This document shows, piece by piece, positions 51,701 to 61,199 of a DNA stretch of 64,000 bases. This DNA comes from Actinobacillus porcitonsillarum (GTDB lineage: Bacteria; Pseudomonadota; Gammaproteobacteria; Enterobacterales; Pasteurellaceae). The DNA lies in contig NZ_CP029206.1 of the NCBI RefSeq assembly GCF_003101015.1, forward strand, positions 1,809,001 through 1,873,000, in the 5' to 3' direction. Positions within the stretch are counted from its first letter, which is position 1. Every line of letters begins with the position of its first letter. Made by a program: the position numbers and the translations under genes. The notes under the pieces are model-generated. The model searched no databases. It worked only from the letters and a program-made list of their open reading frames with translations, and had not been told where the DNA came from.

Positions 51701-52111
51701 TTATTTATCAGCTTGCTCTAACTTCAAGCCCGCAGCAGCATTGGCTTCTGCCAAGACTACTTGTAAGGAATCTCCGCTAGATGCTGAAACAGCTGCAGCA
51801 AAAGCGCCTTCAACTAAAGCAGCATAGCTAATTACCACATTTTTTGCCATCTCAGGATCAAGTAAATCAATAGCTATTTCTGCACTTAAAATAGCACTTC
51901 CAAGATCAACAAAAATGATAACGCCATCAGATGAATAAACTTCTTCTACGGCGGCCATAATCTTGGTTGCATCAGTTCCAATAGGATTATTTAGGTCATC
52001 AATTCCTGCTGCCACAGCAATTTTACAACCATGTCCTGCCATTTGACGGGTAATTTCTGCAACACCCTCTGCCAATTTCTCGCTATGAGAAACCAGTACT
52101 AAATTTACCAT
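51701..52111 (-). CDS. dhaM: PTS-dependent dihydroxyacetone kinase phosphotransferase subunit DhaM (EIIA domain only)
   Basis: 136 aa. Phospho-accepting His9 in LVLVSHSEKLAEGV; IIFVDLGSAILSAEIAIDLL follows near 66-85. Only the mannose-type EIIA domain is present; E. coli DhaM (about 470 aa) also has HPr and EI-like domains. General PTS proteins probably phosphorylate it. Third gene of dhaKLM. Confidence 0.92.
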   Translation of the reverse strand: MVNLVLVSHSEKLAEGVAEITRQMAGHGCKIAVAAGIDDLNNPIGTDATKIMAAVEEVYSSDGVIIFVDLGSAILSAEIAIDLLDPEMAKNVVISYAALVEGAFAAAVSASSGDSLQVVLAEANAAAGLKLEQADK

Positions 52112-52120
52112 TTTACGCTC

Positions 52121-52747
52121 CTATTTTACTGCATCATACAAGGCTCTTAAAATATAAGTAGTCGAAGTTGCACCTGGATCTTGATGCCCTACACTACGTT
52201 CACCTAGATAACTTGCCCGACCTTTTTTTGCAATCATAGGTATCGTTGTGGCTAAACTGTCTTCTGCTTTTTTAACCGCACTTTCAAGCAATTGTGTAAT
52301 AGTCTGCGATTGTTCTGATATTTCTAATTCTGCTAAAACAGGTAACCAAACATCACACATTGTCTTATCGCCTATTTCTGCTCGCCCACGGGCAATAATA
52401 CCATCAACGCCGTTTTTAAGAATAGCGACAAGATCTTCTGGAGAAAGGTTTTCTTTTCCTATTGCATATTGTGAGCCTTTTATAAACAAGGTTCCATACA
52501 GTGGTCCACTTGCGCCCCCCACTTGTGAAAGCAAGGTCATTCCTACTGTTTTTAAAATAGTGCCGATATCCTTATCCGTTACCGTAGCAACTTTTTCCAT
52601 TGCTTTACTAAAACCTCGTTGCATATTTAAACCATGATCGCCATCACCAATAGCTGTATCCAATTGGGTTAAATAATCACGTTGTTCACTCATAATTTGA
52701 CTACAATTTTCAAGCCATTTTAATACTTGCGATTTTGTTATACTCAT
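52121..52747 (-). CDS. dhaL: Dihydroxyacetone kinase ADP-binding subunit DhaL
   Basis: 208 aa helical barrel. The Mg-ADP ligands are in DTAIGDGDHGLNMQRGF near residue 28-44; SGPLYGTLF near 79 and GHQDPGATST near 190. DhaL carries ADP that is rephosphorylated by DhaM and donates phosphate to dihydroxyacetone on DhaK. It follows dhaK by 50 bp and precedes dhaM by 9 bp. Confidence 0.95.
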   Translation of the reverse strand: MSITKSQVLKWLENCSQIMSEQRDYLTQLDTAIGDGDHGLNMQRGFSKAMEKVATVTDKDIGTILKTVGMTLLSQVGGASGPLYGTLFIKGSQYAIGKENLSPEDLVAILKNGVDGIIARGRAEIGDKTMCDVWLPVLAELEISEQSQTITQLLESAVKKAEDSLATTIPMIAKKGRASYLGERSVGHQDPGATSTTYILRALYDAVK

Positions 52748-52797
52748 TACACATTTCCTTCCGAATAATTATTTTAAGGGGAATATCCCCTACATCA

Positions 52798-53868
52798 TTA
52801 TGCTCCCCAACGTAATGCCGGTGTAACTACTGGAGCATCCCATAATTCAAGAACTGAATCATCAACTTTAAGTAATGTAATTGAAATACCTTGCATATCT
52901 AATGATGTACAAAAAGAACCTATCAACTTACGCTCAATTTTCAAACCAAAGGTTGTTGCGACTTGCTCAAGTTTATTGTACACACCATAAAGCTCTGACA
53001 ATGGAACTGCTCCTAGATTATTAACCAATGCGATAACACGATCTCCTTTTTGTAATGCTTTTTTGCTATCTTGCACTTCAATCCATTGGTTATTCTCACT
53101 ATCCCAGCGGCGAACTGTACGTTCATAATCTCCATGAGCAATTAATGTATCGAACATTTCAGATACCGTGTTATCTAAATTTATAAATTCACGACGTTCA
53201 ATCCCTGGTTCACCATGAATACCTACACCAAATTCCATTTCATTTTCAGCAAGAGTAAATGATGGTTTTCCCGCAGCCGGAACAGTGCAAGCACCAAGAG
53301 CGATACCAATTGAATGCCCAGCATTATTAAGCTGATAACCTAACTCGGCTAATTGGGTTAATGAATATCCTCTTTCGGCAGCTGCTCCCAATAATTTTTC
53401 TAAAATGACGGTATTAGCGACACCTCGGCGACCTGCAGTATAAAGGCTATCTTTAACTGCAACATCATCATCAACTAACACCGTAGCAACTTTTACTCCA
53501 CTGTCCGCTAATAATTCTGTCGCAGTTTCAAAATTTAAAACATCGCCCGTATAATTTTTAATAAGTAGTAATACACCTTCTCCACTATCAACTTTTAGAG
53601 CACATTCAAACATTTGATCTGGCGTTGGAGATGTAAATATTGCCCCTGGGCAAGCACCATCTAACATACCTTTACCAACAAAGCCTGCATGCATAGGTTC
53701 ATGTCCACTCCCACCACCAGAAATTAATGCGACCTTACCAGTGACCGGAGCATCCGCTCGACATACATAAACTGGTTCCATATTCAGTACTAAATCTGAA
53801 TGAGCTTTGGCTAAGCCTTGTAATTGTTCATTTAATACCGTTTCCACAGAATTAATTAATTTTTTCAT
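52798..53868 (-). CDS. dhaK: Dihydroxyacetone kinase substrate-binding subunit DhaK
   Basis: 356 aa. Substrate loop GGGSGHEPMH (51-60) and the covalent ligand His218 in GVGIHGEPG, both canonical. It binds dihydroxyacetone as a hemiaminal. First gene of dhaKLM; no dhaR activator or glycerol dehydrogenase is in the window, so regulation probably differs from E. coli. A CRP-like site lies upstream. Confidence 0.96.
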   Translation of the reverse strand: MKKLINSVETVLNEQLQGLAKAHSDLVLNMEPVYVCRADAPVTGKVALISGGGSGHEPMHAGFVGKGMLDGACPGAIFTSPTPDQMFECALKVDSGEGVLLLIKNYTGDVLNFETATELLADSGVKVATVLVDDDVAVKDSLYTAGRRGVANTVILEKLLGAAAERGYSLTQLAELGYQLNNAGHSIGIALGACTVPAAGKPSFTLAENEMEFGVGIHGEPGIERREFINLDNTVSEMFDTLIAHGDYERTVRRWDSENNQWIEVQDSKKALQKGDRVIALVNNLGAVPLSELYGVYNKLEQVATTFGLKIERKLIGSFCTSLDMQGISITLLKVDDSVLELWDAPVVTPALRWGA

Positions 53869-53906
53869 AAATTTTTCCTTTGTTTTAGTTAATTAAAGAT
53901 GAATGC

Positions 53907-53949
53907 AATTTAGCAAAATTAAAACCATATTTCTGTTAACTAAGTCACA
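53907..53949 (-). promoter_or_regulatory. Candidate CRP-dependent class II promoter of dhaKLM
   Basis: TGTTA-ACTAAG-TCACA (53934-53949, plus-strand reading) matches 9 of 10 CRP half-site bases. On the minus strand TAAATT (53912-53907) can serve as -10; a start near 53900 puts the CRP centre at -41.5. Confidence 0.5.
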
Positions 53950-53975
53950 AAATAAAAAATCATAATAGGAATCTC

Positions 53976-54012
53976 AAAAAAAAGGTTAAAGCCTTTGATA
54001 AGGCTTTAACCT
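53976..54012 (-). terminator. Terminator after the LTA-synthase-like gene
   Basis: A perfect 13-bp stem (AGGTTAAAGCCTT/AAGGCTTTAACCT) with a 4-base loop, followed by seven Ts on the minus strand. Confidence 0.93.
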
Positions 54013-54043
54013 ACTTTTTATCAACAAATTTCGATGACTTTAT

Positions 54044-56011
54044 CTATTCTCCACCTTTCTGTTCAGCTTTAGGTAAACGATATAACTGGTTTTTATATAG
54101 ATAACTACCTAATAACGCATGCGCTAACGCCTCTTTTTTCTGCTCTTCCGGCAGATCTTTTGCGATCAGTTTTTCATTGGCTTTGTCATATTGATAGCCT
54201 TCAGTTGGTAAATTTGGACGCATTACGATAACGTCATTATTCCCTTTTAGCATCGCTTGAGTACCATCATACTGCATAATCGCACGATCTGGGTTAACAT
54301 TTTTAGTCAAATCATAGCCAATCATTGGATATTCGCCACTTACTCCGGCAAGAGAAAGTAAGGTTGTAGGAATATCAATTTGGCTCACTAAACGATTATC
54401 ACGTTTTGCTTCAATCCCCTCGCCTAAAAATAGCCCAGGAATACGGAAATGTTTAATTGGCACAAGATGATCGCCCGCCGCTCGTGAGTCATGATCGGCT
54501 ATGATTAAAAAGAGCGTATCTTTCCAATAATTCGATTTTTTCGCTAAATTGAAGAAATGCCCTAACGCATAATCAGCATATTTTGCCGCATTATTACGGG
54601 TTTGTTTAGGCTGTTCATAAAGTTCGATTTTTCCATCTGGGAATTCAAATGGGTCGTGATTGCTTGAACTAAAGACTAAGCTAAAAAATGGCTTGCCCTC
54701 TTGTTGTAACTGCGTGAAGGTTTCATTGGCTTTATCAAATAAATCCTCGTCACTCATACCCCAAGTCGCTTTAAATTTCGGATTGACATAATCTTTTTCA
54801 TCAATAATGCGGCTGAAGCCATTTCCATAGAAGAAACTTGCCATATTATCAAAGTGCTTTTCACCACCATAAATGAATGAGGTGTCATAACCTTGACGGC
54901 GTAATAATTCCGCAATACTAAAGAAGTTATTTTGGCTCTTCGTTAATTTGACGACAGCACGAGCCGGTGTCGGCGTAAACCCTGTCGTAACGGCCTCAAT
55001 ACCACGCACTGAACGTGTACCTGTAGCATAGAGATTTTCAAATAACCAACCTTCTTTTGCTAAATGATCAAAGTTAGGAGTGAGTGGTTTTCCGCCTAAG
55101 GTACCAACAAATTGCGCCCCTAAACTTTCTTCCAAAATAATCACGATATTTTTAGGTTTTCCCTGATAAGTCGCTTGGTTATAAGTAAGCGTTGGGATCT
55201 CTTTTGAAATATAATCACTCGCCGGTCTGCCTCGTGCATTCTTGACACGTTCAAACATCTCTTCTTCAGACATTTTGCCGTATTGTTCCGAGGACTTTTC
55301 TTCATCTTTTAATTGTTGAACAGCATATAAAACAGAATATCCGGAACTCAACACTAAAGAATTCACTAATGGATCACTTGAAAATGCAACCATCGCAGGA
55401 TTGATACCACGATGAGCAAAGCTTGAACGCCCACCGACAAAAACTAAAGCCGCCACCAATAAACCAATTAATGGACGAAATTTCCAATTAGGGTAACGGA
55501 TATGTTGAACCGCCCAACCCGATAATTTCCAGTAAATGACGATCGAAAGCGCCAATACAACGAAGCTAATAATAACCGCCGTCAAATGTCCATTGATTAA
55601 CATCGTTGCGACTTCTTTCGGGCTGACCAAATACTCAATAAATAAACGATTTGGACGTAAGTCAAAAGTTTCAATAAAGTTCGGTGTAGCCACTTCCATA
55701 AATAAAATGAAAATAGAACCTAAGGTTAGCCAAATGCGTAAGATGATTTGCCACACTTTTCCTAATGTATTTTGATTTAAAAACAGTGCAGTAAATAATG
55801 CAGGAATACCAAAAAGCCAGCAAAGAGCAGAAACATCTATGCGTAGCCCTTGTAAGAAAAGTTGAACCCAACCATCTACGGCTGAAACACGTTCAGATTG
55901 CCATAATGCCAATCCTAAACGAGAAATAAACAGAACGATCAAGTTGACCGCAAAGAAAAACAACACCGGAAAGAGAATAAAACGGTGAGGCGACTTATTT
56001 GATTGCTGCAT
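54044..56011 (-). CDS. LTA synthase-like/sulfatase-superfamily membrane phosphotransferase
   Basis: 655 aa. Five membrane helices in the first ~215 residues, then a periplasmic alkaline-phosphatase-fold domain. Catalytic features: metal-binding Glu in NIVIILEESLGAQF near 290, the nucleophile Thr in LYATGTRSVRG near 335, YGGEKHFDN near 400, SNHDPFEFP near 470 and IADHDSRAAGDH near 525. Gram-negative members (OpgB-type and relatives) transfer phosphoglycerol or related groups to periplasmic glucans or other acceptors; the acceptor here is unknown. It is monocistronic. Confidence 0.85.
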   Translation of the reverse strand: MQQSNKSPHRFILFPVLFFFAVNLIVLFISRLGLALWQSERVSAVDGWVQLFLQGLRIDVSALCWLFGIPALFTALFLNQNTLGKVWQIILRIWLTLGSIFILFMEVATPNFIETFDLRPNRLFIEYLVSPKEVATMLINGHLTAVIISFVVLALSIVIYWKLSGWAVQHIRYPNWKFRPLIGLLVAALVFVGGRSSFAHRGINPAMVAFSSDPLVNSLVLSSGYSVLYAVQQLKDEEKSSEQYGKMSEEEMFERVKNARGRPASDYISKEIPTLTYNQATYQGKPKNIVIILEESLGAQFVGTLGGKPLTPNFDHLAKEGWLFENLYATGTRSVRGIEAVTTGFTPTPARAVVKLTKSQNNFFSIAELLRRQGYDTSFIYGGEKHFDNMASFFYGNGFSRIIDEKDYVNPKFKATWGMSDEDLFDKANETFTQLQQEGKPFFSLVFSSSNHDPFEFPDGKIELYEQPKQTRNNAAKYADYALGHFFNLAKKSNYWKDTLFLIIADHDSRAAGDHLVPIKHFRIPGLFLGEGIEAKRDNRLVSQIDIPTTLLSLAGVSGEYPMIGYDLTKNVNPDRAIMQYDGTQAMLKGNNDVIVMRPNLPTEGYQYDKANEKLIAKDLPEEQKKEALAHALLGSYLYKNQLYRLPKAEQKGGE

Positions 56012-56242
56012 AGCAACTCCAGAAGGAAATAAAGAAAAGAAAGCCCAAATTCATGTTGTGTTGAAATAGGTTTAAACCGACATAAATTCAGCATTTAAGG
56101 CACTCTTTTTACCTGAAAGTTCCTACTTTTTCAAACAGTATTTCACTGAACAAATAAAACAAGCGGTTAAAAATCAAAAGGTATTTGCAAATCCTTTTCC
56201 CGAACGGTAAACTTTTCATTATTTTTTACTTTTATCATCATT

Positions 56243-56467
56243 ATGGCAAAGAAACCTACTCCAGATTTTGAAAGCACTTTAAAAGAACTTGAAGCAATTG
56301 TTAATCATTTAGAGGCGGGCGATCTTCCTTTAGAAGAAGCTTTAAATGAATTTGAAACAGCCGTTAAGTTAGTCCAACAAGGTCAAGAACGTTTACAAAA
56401 TGCAGAACAGCGTATTCAGATTCTCCTCAATAAAAACGAGCAAGCGGATTTAGTAGATTATGAATAA
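56243..56467 (+). CDS. xseB: Exodeoxyribonuclease VII small subunit
   Basis: 74 aa, standard size. Motif [21 protein letters not shown] and [18 protein letters not shown] are family-specific. It combines with XseA to degrade single-stranded DNA. Its stop overlaps the ispA start by 8 bp, indicating coupled translation. Confidence 0.96.
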   Translation: MAKKPTPDFESTLKELEAIVNHLEAGDLPLEEALNEFETAVKLVQQGQERLQNAEQRIQILLNKNEQADLVDYE

Positions 56468-57359
56468 CGAGTATGAACTAAAAACCGATCTCGTTACATT
56501 TCAGCAACGAGTAAATCAATTTATTGAGCAAGAATTAAAGCAATACTCCGCCTACCATTCTCCATTGATTGATGCGATGGCTTATGCGGTCTTGCTTGGT
56601 GGGAAACGTGTTCGCCCCTTTTTAATCTATGCAACAGGGCGAATGTTAGGTGTTTCACTTGAGGCGCTAGACCATTCTGCAGCGGCCATGGAGTCTATTC
56701 ACGCATATTCATTGGTTCATGATGATCTTCCTGCTATGGATGATGACAAACTTCGCCGAGGTAAGCCGACTTGTCATATCACTTTTGATGAAGCAACGGC
56801 GATTTTAGCTGGGGATTCTCTACAAACCTTTGCTTTTGAGTTAATCGCAAAAGATCCGTTCTTAACAGATTTACAAAAAGTCAAACAAATTCAATCGCTT
56901 GCACAAGCAGCCGGTGCTAGAGGTATGTGTTTAGGGCAAAGTTTGGATTTAATTTCTGAAAATAAAGCGATTTCACTTTCTGAATTAGAGTTAATTCATC
57001 GGAATAAAACAGGTGCTCTGATTGTTGCCTCTGTACTTATGGGTTTCAATCTTTCTGATTACGCACGAGATGAAAAAATTAAAAATGCACTTGAGTGCTA
57101 TGCAAAAGCAATTGGTTTAGCATTCCAAGTGCAAGATGATATTTTAGATGTCATTGGCGATACGGATAAAATTGGTAAAACCGCAGGTTCGGATGAATCA
57201 CTGAATAAAAGCACCTACCCTAAACTATTGGGGCTAGAAGGTGCAATGGAAAAAGCACAGAGTTTATATCAAACCGCATTAGAGGCTTTAGATGAACTTC
57301 CTTTTGATACGCGAGCATTAAAAGCATTAGCGCATTTTATTATTCAGCGAGAAAGCTAA
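56460..57359 (+). CDS. ispA: Farnesyl diphosphate synthase
   Basis: 299 aa. First Asp-rich motif [17 protein letters not shown] near residue 92, second [13 protein letters not shown] near 222, and [11 protein letters not shown] near 40. It makes FPP from IPP and DMAPP. Paired with xseB as in E. coli, but without dxs downstream. Confidence 0.96.
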   Translation: MNNEYELKTDLVTFQQRVNQFIEQELKQYSAYHSPLIDAMAYAVLLGGKRVRPFLIYATGRMLGVSLEALDHSAAAMESIHAYSLVHDDLPAMDDDKLRRGKPTCHITFDEATAILAGDSLQTFAFELIAKDPFLTDLQKVKQIQSLAQAAGARGMCLGQSLDLISENKAISLSELELIHRNKTGALIVASVLMGFNLSDYARDEKIKNALECYAKAIGLAFQVQDDILDVIGDTDKIGKTAGSDESLNKSTYPKLLGLEGAMEKAQSLYQTALEALDELPFDTRALKALAHFIIQRES

Positions 57360-57378
57360 TTCCTTATATCCATGAATA

Positions 57379-57406
57379 AGGGCAGATCAGAATCTGCCCT
57401 TTTTTT
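57379..57406 (+). terminator. Terminator after ispA
   Basis: AGGGCAGAT/ATCTGCCCT stem with a 4-base loop, followed by TTTTTT; between convergent ispA and lpxL. Confidence 0.92.
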
Positions 57407-58346
57407 AATCATACAAACTACGATCGGTTTCATTAGGTCGTGTTTTAAATCGGCGATGTAGCCACATATATTGTTCTGGCGCCTGCATAATTTCTTTTTC
57501 AATCAATTGATTCATTTTTATCGCCGTACTTATTTCATCATCGCAATGACTAAAATCAACAGCAGCACTAATTTTTACCGTATAGCCAGAGAAATCAGCA
57601 TGTCGAATCGGAGAAAATGGAACTACTACGGTATTCGGCGTTGATTTTAATAACATACGGGTTCCTGCCGTTGTACAAGCCTCTTTTACCGCAAAGAACG
57701 GTACAAATACGCTGTTTTTACGCCCATAATCATGATCAGGTGCATACCAAATCGTTTCTCCTGCCTTCAATGCTTTAATCATTCCACGTAAATCATTACG
57801 ATTAAGCATCGCTTTATTTGAACGTATCCGTCCTCTAAATTGAATCCAATCTAACAAAGGGTTATCGTTAGGACGATAGACACCAACGCCTTGGTGATGT
57901 AAACCAACAATTCTCGCCCCTAATTCTAAAGTTAAGAAATGCACCCCAACAAACAGAATGCCCGTTCCTTCCGGATAATTTTTGAGGTGTTCCAATCCCT
58001 CTACTTTCGACCATTTTAAAATACGTTTATCCGACCAAAACCACGCCATTCCCGTTTCAATAATTGCCATGCCAACCGATTCAATATTTTTCGTTAAGAT
58101 ATGTTGAATCTCAGCATCTGAATAATGCGGAAAGCAGAGTGCTAAATTGCGTTGTGCAATACGTAAGCGGCGTTTCCCAAAGCCTAGTGATGCAAATAAT
58201 TTACCTAAGCCTTTGCCAATCAAAACTAAAACAGGATATGGTAAGCAAAGGATAGTTCTAAAAACCGCTAACCCAATCCATAATCCCCAAAATTTGGGCG
58301 ATAAAAAGTGCCATTGAAATGGCGGGAGTTGTTTTTTATTTTCCAT
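57405..58346 (-). CDS. lpxL: Lipid A biosynthesis lauroyl/myristoyl acyltransferase LpxL (HtrB)
   Basis: 313 aa. One N-terminal membrane helix; catalytic HX4E motif in GVHFLTLELGAR near residue 135, YRPNDNPLLDWIQFRGRIRSNKAML near 160-185, and APEQYMWLHRRFKTRP at the C-terminus, closely resembling E. coli LpxL. It adds a secondary acyl chain to Kdo2-lipid IVA. LpxM is the alternative, but the wording of the motifs favours LpxL. Confidence 0.92.
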   Translation of the reverse strand: MENKKQLPPFQWHFLSPKFWGLWIGLAVFRTILCLPYPVLVLIGKGLGKLFASLGFGKRRLRIAQRNLALCFPHYSDAEIQHILTKNIESVGMAIIETGMAWFWSDKRILKWSKVEGLEHLKNYPEGTGILFVGVHFLTLELGARIVGLHHQGVGVYRPNDNPLLDWIQFRGRIRSNKAMLNRNDLRGMIKALKAGETIWYAPDHDYGRKNSVFVPFFAVKEACTTAGTRMLLKSTPNTVVVPFSPIRHADFSGYTVKISAAVDFSHCDDEISTAIKMNQLIEKEIMQAPEQYMWLHRRFKTRPNETDRSLYD

Positions 58347-58412
58347 ATATACGATTTCTCATCAATATCACGGGGTAATTATAGCCAAAAAAGGGATAAA
58401 AAAGTATAAAAG

Positions 58413-58428
58413 TGTTAAGTGGATCACA
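58413..58428 (+). promoter_or_regulatory. Candidate CRP site upstream of the raiA-like gene
   Basis: TGTTA-AGTGGA-TCACA matches 9 of 10 half-site bases, but the mismatch is at the important fourth position. A TTGAAT/TATTTT promoter (58456-58461, 58479-58484) would place it near -70. Confidence 0.45.
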
Positions 58429-58528
58429 AATTTGAAAATTATTTGAAAATTACTCTTGAATTATTGGAGCAAAAGGCATATTTTTGGAGTAAAGGAAAAC
58501 ACAATCAACTCAAAAAGAGGAAAACGTT

Positions 58529-58813
58529 ATGTCACTCAATATCTCTAGTAAACAAATGGAAGTAACCCCTGCAATCCGTACCCATATTGAGGAACGTTTA
58601 GCAAAACTCGACAAATATCACACTCAACTAATCAATCCACATTTTATGATTCACAAACAACCCAATAGTTATGAGGTTGAAGCCACAATTGGTAGCCCTT
58701 TAGGCGATTTAATTGCAAAAGCTGTTAATGAAGATTTATATAATGCAATCAATGAAGTGGAGAAAAAATTAGAATCACAATTGATTAAACTTAAAGAGAA
58801 AAAAGAACATTAA
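58529..58813 (+). CDS. raiA: Ribosome hibernation factor, RaiA(YfiA)-like without the C-terminal tail
   Basis: 94 aa. The body (NISSKQMEVTPAIRTHIEER, LINPHFMI, DLYNAINEVEKKLESQL) is much closer to E. coli RaiA than to HPF. The roughly 20-residue acidic RaiA tail that blocks 70S dimerisation is absent, so the length equals HPF. It binds the ribosome decoding region in stationary phase or cold. The ATG at 58529 follows GAGGAAAACGTT. Confidence 0.9.
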   Translation: MSLNISSKQMEVTPAIRTHIEERLAKLDKYHTQLINPHFMIHKQPNSYEVEATIGSPLGDLIAKAVNEDLYNAINEVEKKLESQLIKLKEKKEH

Positions 58814-58830
58814 TTTTCACTAAATAAAAT

Positions 58831-58867
58831 AAAAGCCAAACGGAGCAAAATCTGTTTGGCTTTTTTG
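58831..58867. terminator. Terminator between raiA and truA
   Basis: AAAGCCAAAC/GTTTGGCTTT stem with a 12-base loop and TTTTTT on the plus strand; convergent genes, so it may serve both. Confidence 0.9.
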
Positions 58868-59656
58868 CTAATTATTTTCTAAAAAGAGGGGCCCAAGCTC
58901 CCCTTTTGGCAATCCAAAATGTTCCGGATAATGTACATCTACCAGATACAACCCTTCGGCTTTTGCTGTTGGAGCAGCTAACGTACGATCTTTTTGTTCT
59001 AATAACCACTTAATCCACTCAGGAGGCTGATTTCCTTGCCCTACCTCGATCAAACTGCCAACGATATTTCGCACCATATGATGAACAAAAGCATTCGCTT
59101 GAATATCCACAATAATATAAGCCCCCAATCGACTTACATTTAGATGGTGGATATTTCGCCACGGTGTATGCGATTGACATTTTGCTGCCCGAAAAGAGGA
59201 AAAATCATTCTCTCCCAATAAATATTGCCCAGCTTCGTGCATTTTCTCGTGATCTAAATCCACGTGATAATGTGAAACACCTTTCGGCAAAATCGCTGAA
59301 CGTAATTTGCGATTAAAAATAATATAACGATAACGGCGGGCTGTTGCACTAAAACGGGCATGAAAATCCTCAGGGACTTCTACCGCCCACTTCACGGCAA
59401 TATCATCAGGCAAATGCGCATTGGTGCCGAAACACCAAGCTTGTAGAGGACGCTTCGCCTCCGTTTCAAAATGGACAACTTGCCCTGTACCATGTACACC
59501 GGAATCCGTTCGTCCTGCACAAAAAACCTCAATAGGCGAATTCGCCACAATGGATAAGGCTTCTTCTAATTTTTGCTGAACACTCTCAACACTCTCTTGT
59601 CGTTGCCAGCCAAAATAGCGACTGCCATCATATTCAATGCCTAATGCAATCTTCAT
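58868..59656 (-). CDS. truA: tRNA pseudouridine synthase A
   Basis: 262 aa. Catalytic Asp51 in [19 protein letters not shown]-terminal [14 protein letters not shown], and [17 protein letters not shown] near 205. It modifies tRNA positions 38-40. It lies 29 bp after folE on the same strand and may be co-transcribed. Confidence 0.97.
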   Translation of the reverse strand: MKIALGIEYDGSRYFGWQRQESVESVQQKLEEALSIVANSPIEVFCAGRTDSGVHGTGQVVHFETEAKRPLQAWCFGTNAHLPDDIAVKWAVEVPEDFHARFSATARRYRYIIFNRKLRSAILPKGVSHYHVDLDHEKMHEAGQYLLGENDFSSFRAAKCQSHTPWRNIHHLNVSRLGAYIIVDIQANAFVHHMVRNIVGSLIEVGQGNQPPEWIKWLLEQKDRTLAAPTAKAEGLYLVDVHYPEHFGLPKGELGPLFLENN

Positions 59657-59685
59657 TTTGTAAAAAATCTTTAAAAATAGACCGC

Positions 59686-60351
59686 TTATTTATTGATAAG
59701 CGAAAGAAACTCTTTGCGTGTTTCACGATCTTCTAAGAATACGCCACCGAAAGCGGAAGTAACGGTATAGCTATTTGTATCCTTCACGCCTCGACATTTC
59801 ACACAGAAATGCGTTGCTTTCACATAAACCGCCACATCTTCTGTTTCTAAAATGGTTTGGAACGCCGTTAAAATTTGCTCGGTAAAGCGTTCTTGCACTT
59901 GTGGACGTTGTGCAAAGAACTGTACAACACGGTTAATTTTAGATAAACCGATAACCCATTTTTTAGGGTAATAAGCCACTGCAACTTTGCCATCAATCGT
60001 CACAAAATGATGCTCACAGGTTGAGGTAAGGGTAATATCATCAACCAACACCATTTCACTTACTTTCATACGGTTTTCGATATTCGTAATTTTCGGGAAG
60101 GTCGCATAATCCAATCCGCTAAAAATCTCATCAACATACATTTTAGCTAATCGCTGCGGCGTTTCCTCTAGGCTATCATCGCTTAAATCCAACCCAAGTA
60201 ATTCCATCACGGAACGAAAGTGAGCTTGAATTTCAGCTCGGCGAGTCGATTTATCTTTAGTTAAGGCAATCGTTGGGGTCTCAATCCCTTTTGCAATAAG
60301 TGCTTTACGAACTTTTTGTGCTTCTTCTGAAATCGGTGAGATCGTTGTCAT
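59686..60351 (-). CDS. folE: GTP cyclohydrolase I
   Basis: 221 aa from the ATG at 60351, which has a GAGG ribosome site; an in-frame TTG at 60366 is less likely. Zinc-binding motif TSTCEHHF with downstream [11 protein letters not shown] supplies the third Cys; [20 protein letters not shown] is the substrate region. It makes dihydroneopterin triphosphate for folate. Confidence 0.97.
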   Translation of the reverse strand: MTTISPISEEAQKVRKALIAKGIETPTIALTKDKSTRRAEIQAHFRSVMELLGLDLSDDSLEETPQRLAKMYVDEIFSGLDYATFPKITNIENRMKVSEMVLVDDITLTSTCEHHFVTIDGKVAVAYYPKKWVIGLSKINRVVQFFAQRPQVQERFTEQILTAFQTILETEDVAVYVKATHFCVKCRGVKDTNSYTVTSAFGGVFLEDRETRKEFLSLINK

Positions 60352-60460
60352 TTGGTTTCCTCTCAATTTAAGCGAAAGATTCTAACAAATTGACATCAAA
60401 AAAAATAGCTCTAAAATCTAGTAATCCCCTTTAAACATATAAGAACATAGAAGAATAACA

Positions 60461-61162
60461 ATGATTTATTACCATTTTAATCAAACGTTGGTTTCAAAAA
60501 CCCATCAATCCGTTCTTGAATCCCTGTTTAATCAGCAAGATTTCACACATTCCGAACGTTTACTTGGCTTTTCAAAAGGAAGAGGAACTGCTTGGTTTTT
60601 AAATACACAAGCAGAGTTAGGTATCAATATTGTCTTACGCCATTATTATCGTGGCGGGTTATTTGGGAAGATCGTAAAAGATCATTATCTGTTCCGTGGA
60701 ATCAAACAAACTCGTGCTTATCAAGAATTTGAGTTGCTTCAAAAAATGTATAATTGGGGCTTGCCAGTTCCTCGTCCAGTGGGAATTCAAATCAAGAAGT
60801 CCATATTTTGCTACCAAGCCAACATCATGATCGAGAAAATTGAACAGACTCAAGATTTAAGCAAATTACTCCAAAAACAGGCTTTATCTGCGGAACAATA
60901 CCAACAAATCGGGCAACTTATTCGCCAACTACACAACAAGCAAATTCATCATTCTGATCTTAACATTCACAATATTTTGCTCGATAGTGCAGAAAATTTT
61001 TGGCTGATTGATTTCGATAAATGCCATGTAGAACAAGGCGATGAATGGAAAAAGGATAACCTCAACCGCTTACTTCGTTCATTCCGTAAAGAAAAAGGAC
61101 GATTAAATATCCTGTTTAATGAAACTGATTGGGAAAATCTACTAAAAGGCTATCATGCTTAA
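60461..61162 (+). CDS. kdkA: 3-deoxy-D-manno-octulosonic acid kinase
   Basis: 233 aa, protein-kinase-like fold. LRHYYRGGLFGKIVKDHYLFRG near 60-80 and the catalytic HHSDLNIHNILLD near 165 with metal Asp in WLIDFDKC. KdkA phosphorylates Kdo at O-4 in Haemophilus-type single-Kdo LPS. The gene stands alone. WaaP-type heptose kinases are relatives, but length and the RGG motif fit KdkA. Confidence 0.93.
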   Translation: MIYYHFNQTLVSKTHQSVLESLFNQQDFTHSERLLGFSKGRGTAWFLNTQAELGINIVLRHYYRGGLFGKIVKDHYLFRGIKQTRAYQEFELLQKMYNWGLPVPRPVGIQIKKSIFCYQANIMIEKIEQTQDLSKLLQKQALSAEQYQQIGQLIRQLHNKQIHHSDLNIHNILLDSAENFWLIDFDKCHVEQGDEWKKDNLNRLLRSFRKEKGRLNILFNETDWENLLKGYHA

Positions 61163-61168
61163 TTCTAG

Positions 61169-61194
61169 ACCTCTTAGTTTTTAAACTAAGAGGT
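61169..61194. terminator. Terminator after kdkA
   Basis: A perfect 12-bp stem (ACCTCTTAGTTT/AAACTAAGAGGT) with a 2-base loop between convergent kdkA and the NicO-type gene; weak T-run. Confidence 0.7.
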
Positions 61195-61199
61195 TTGCA

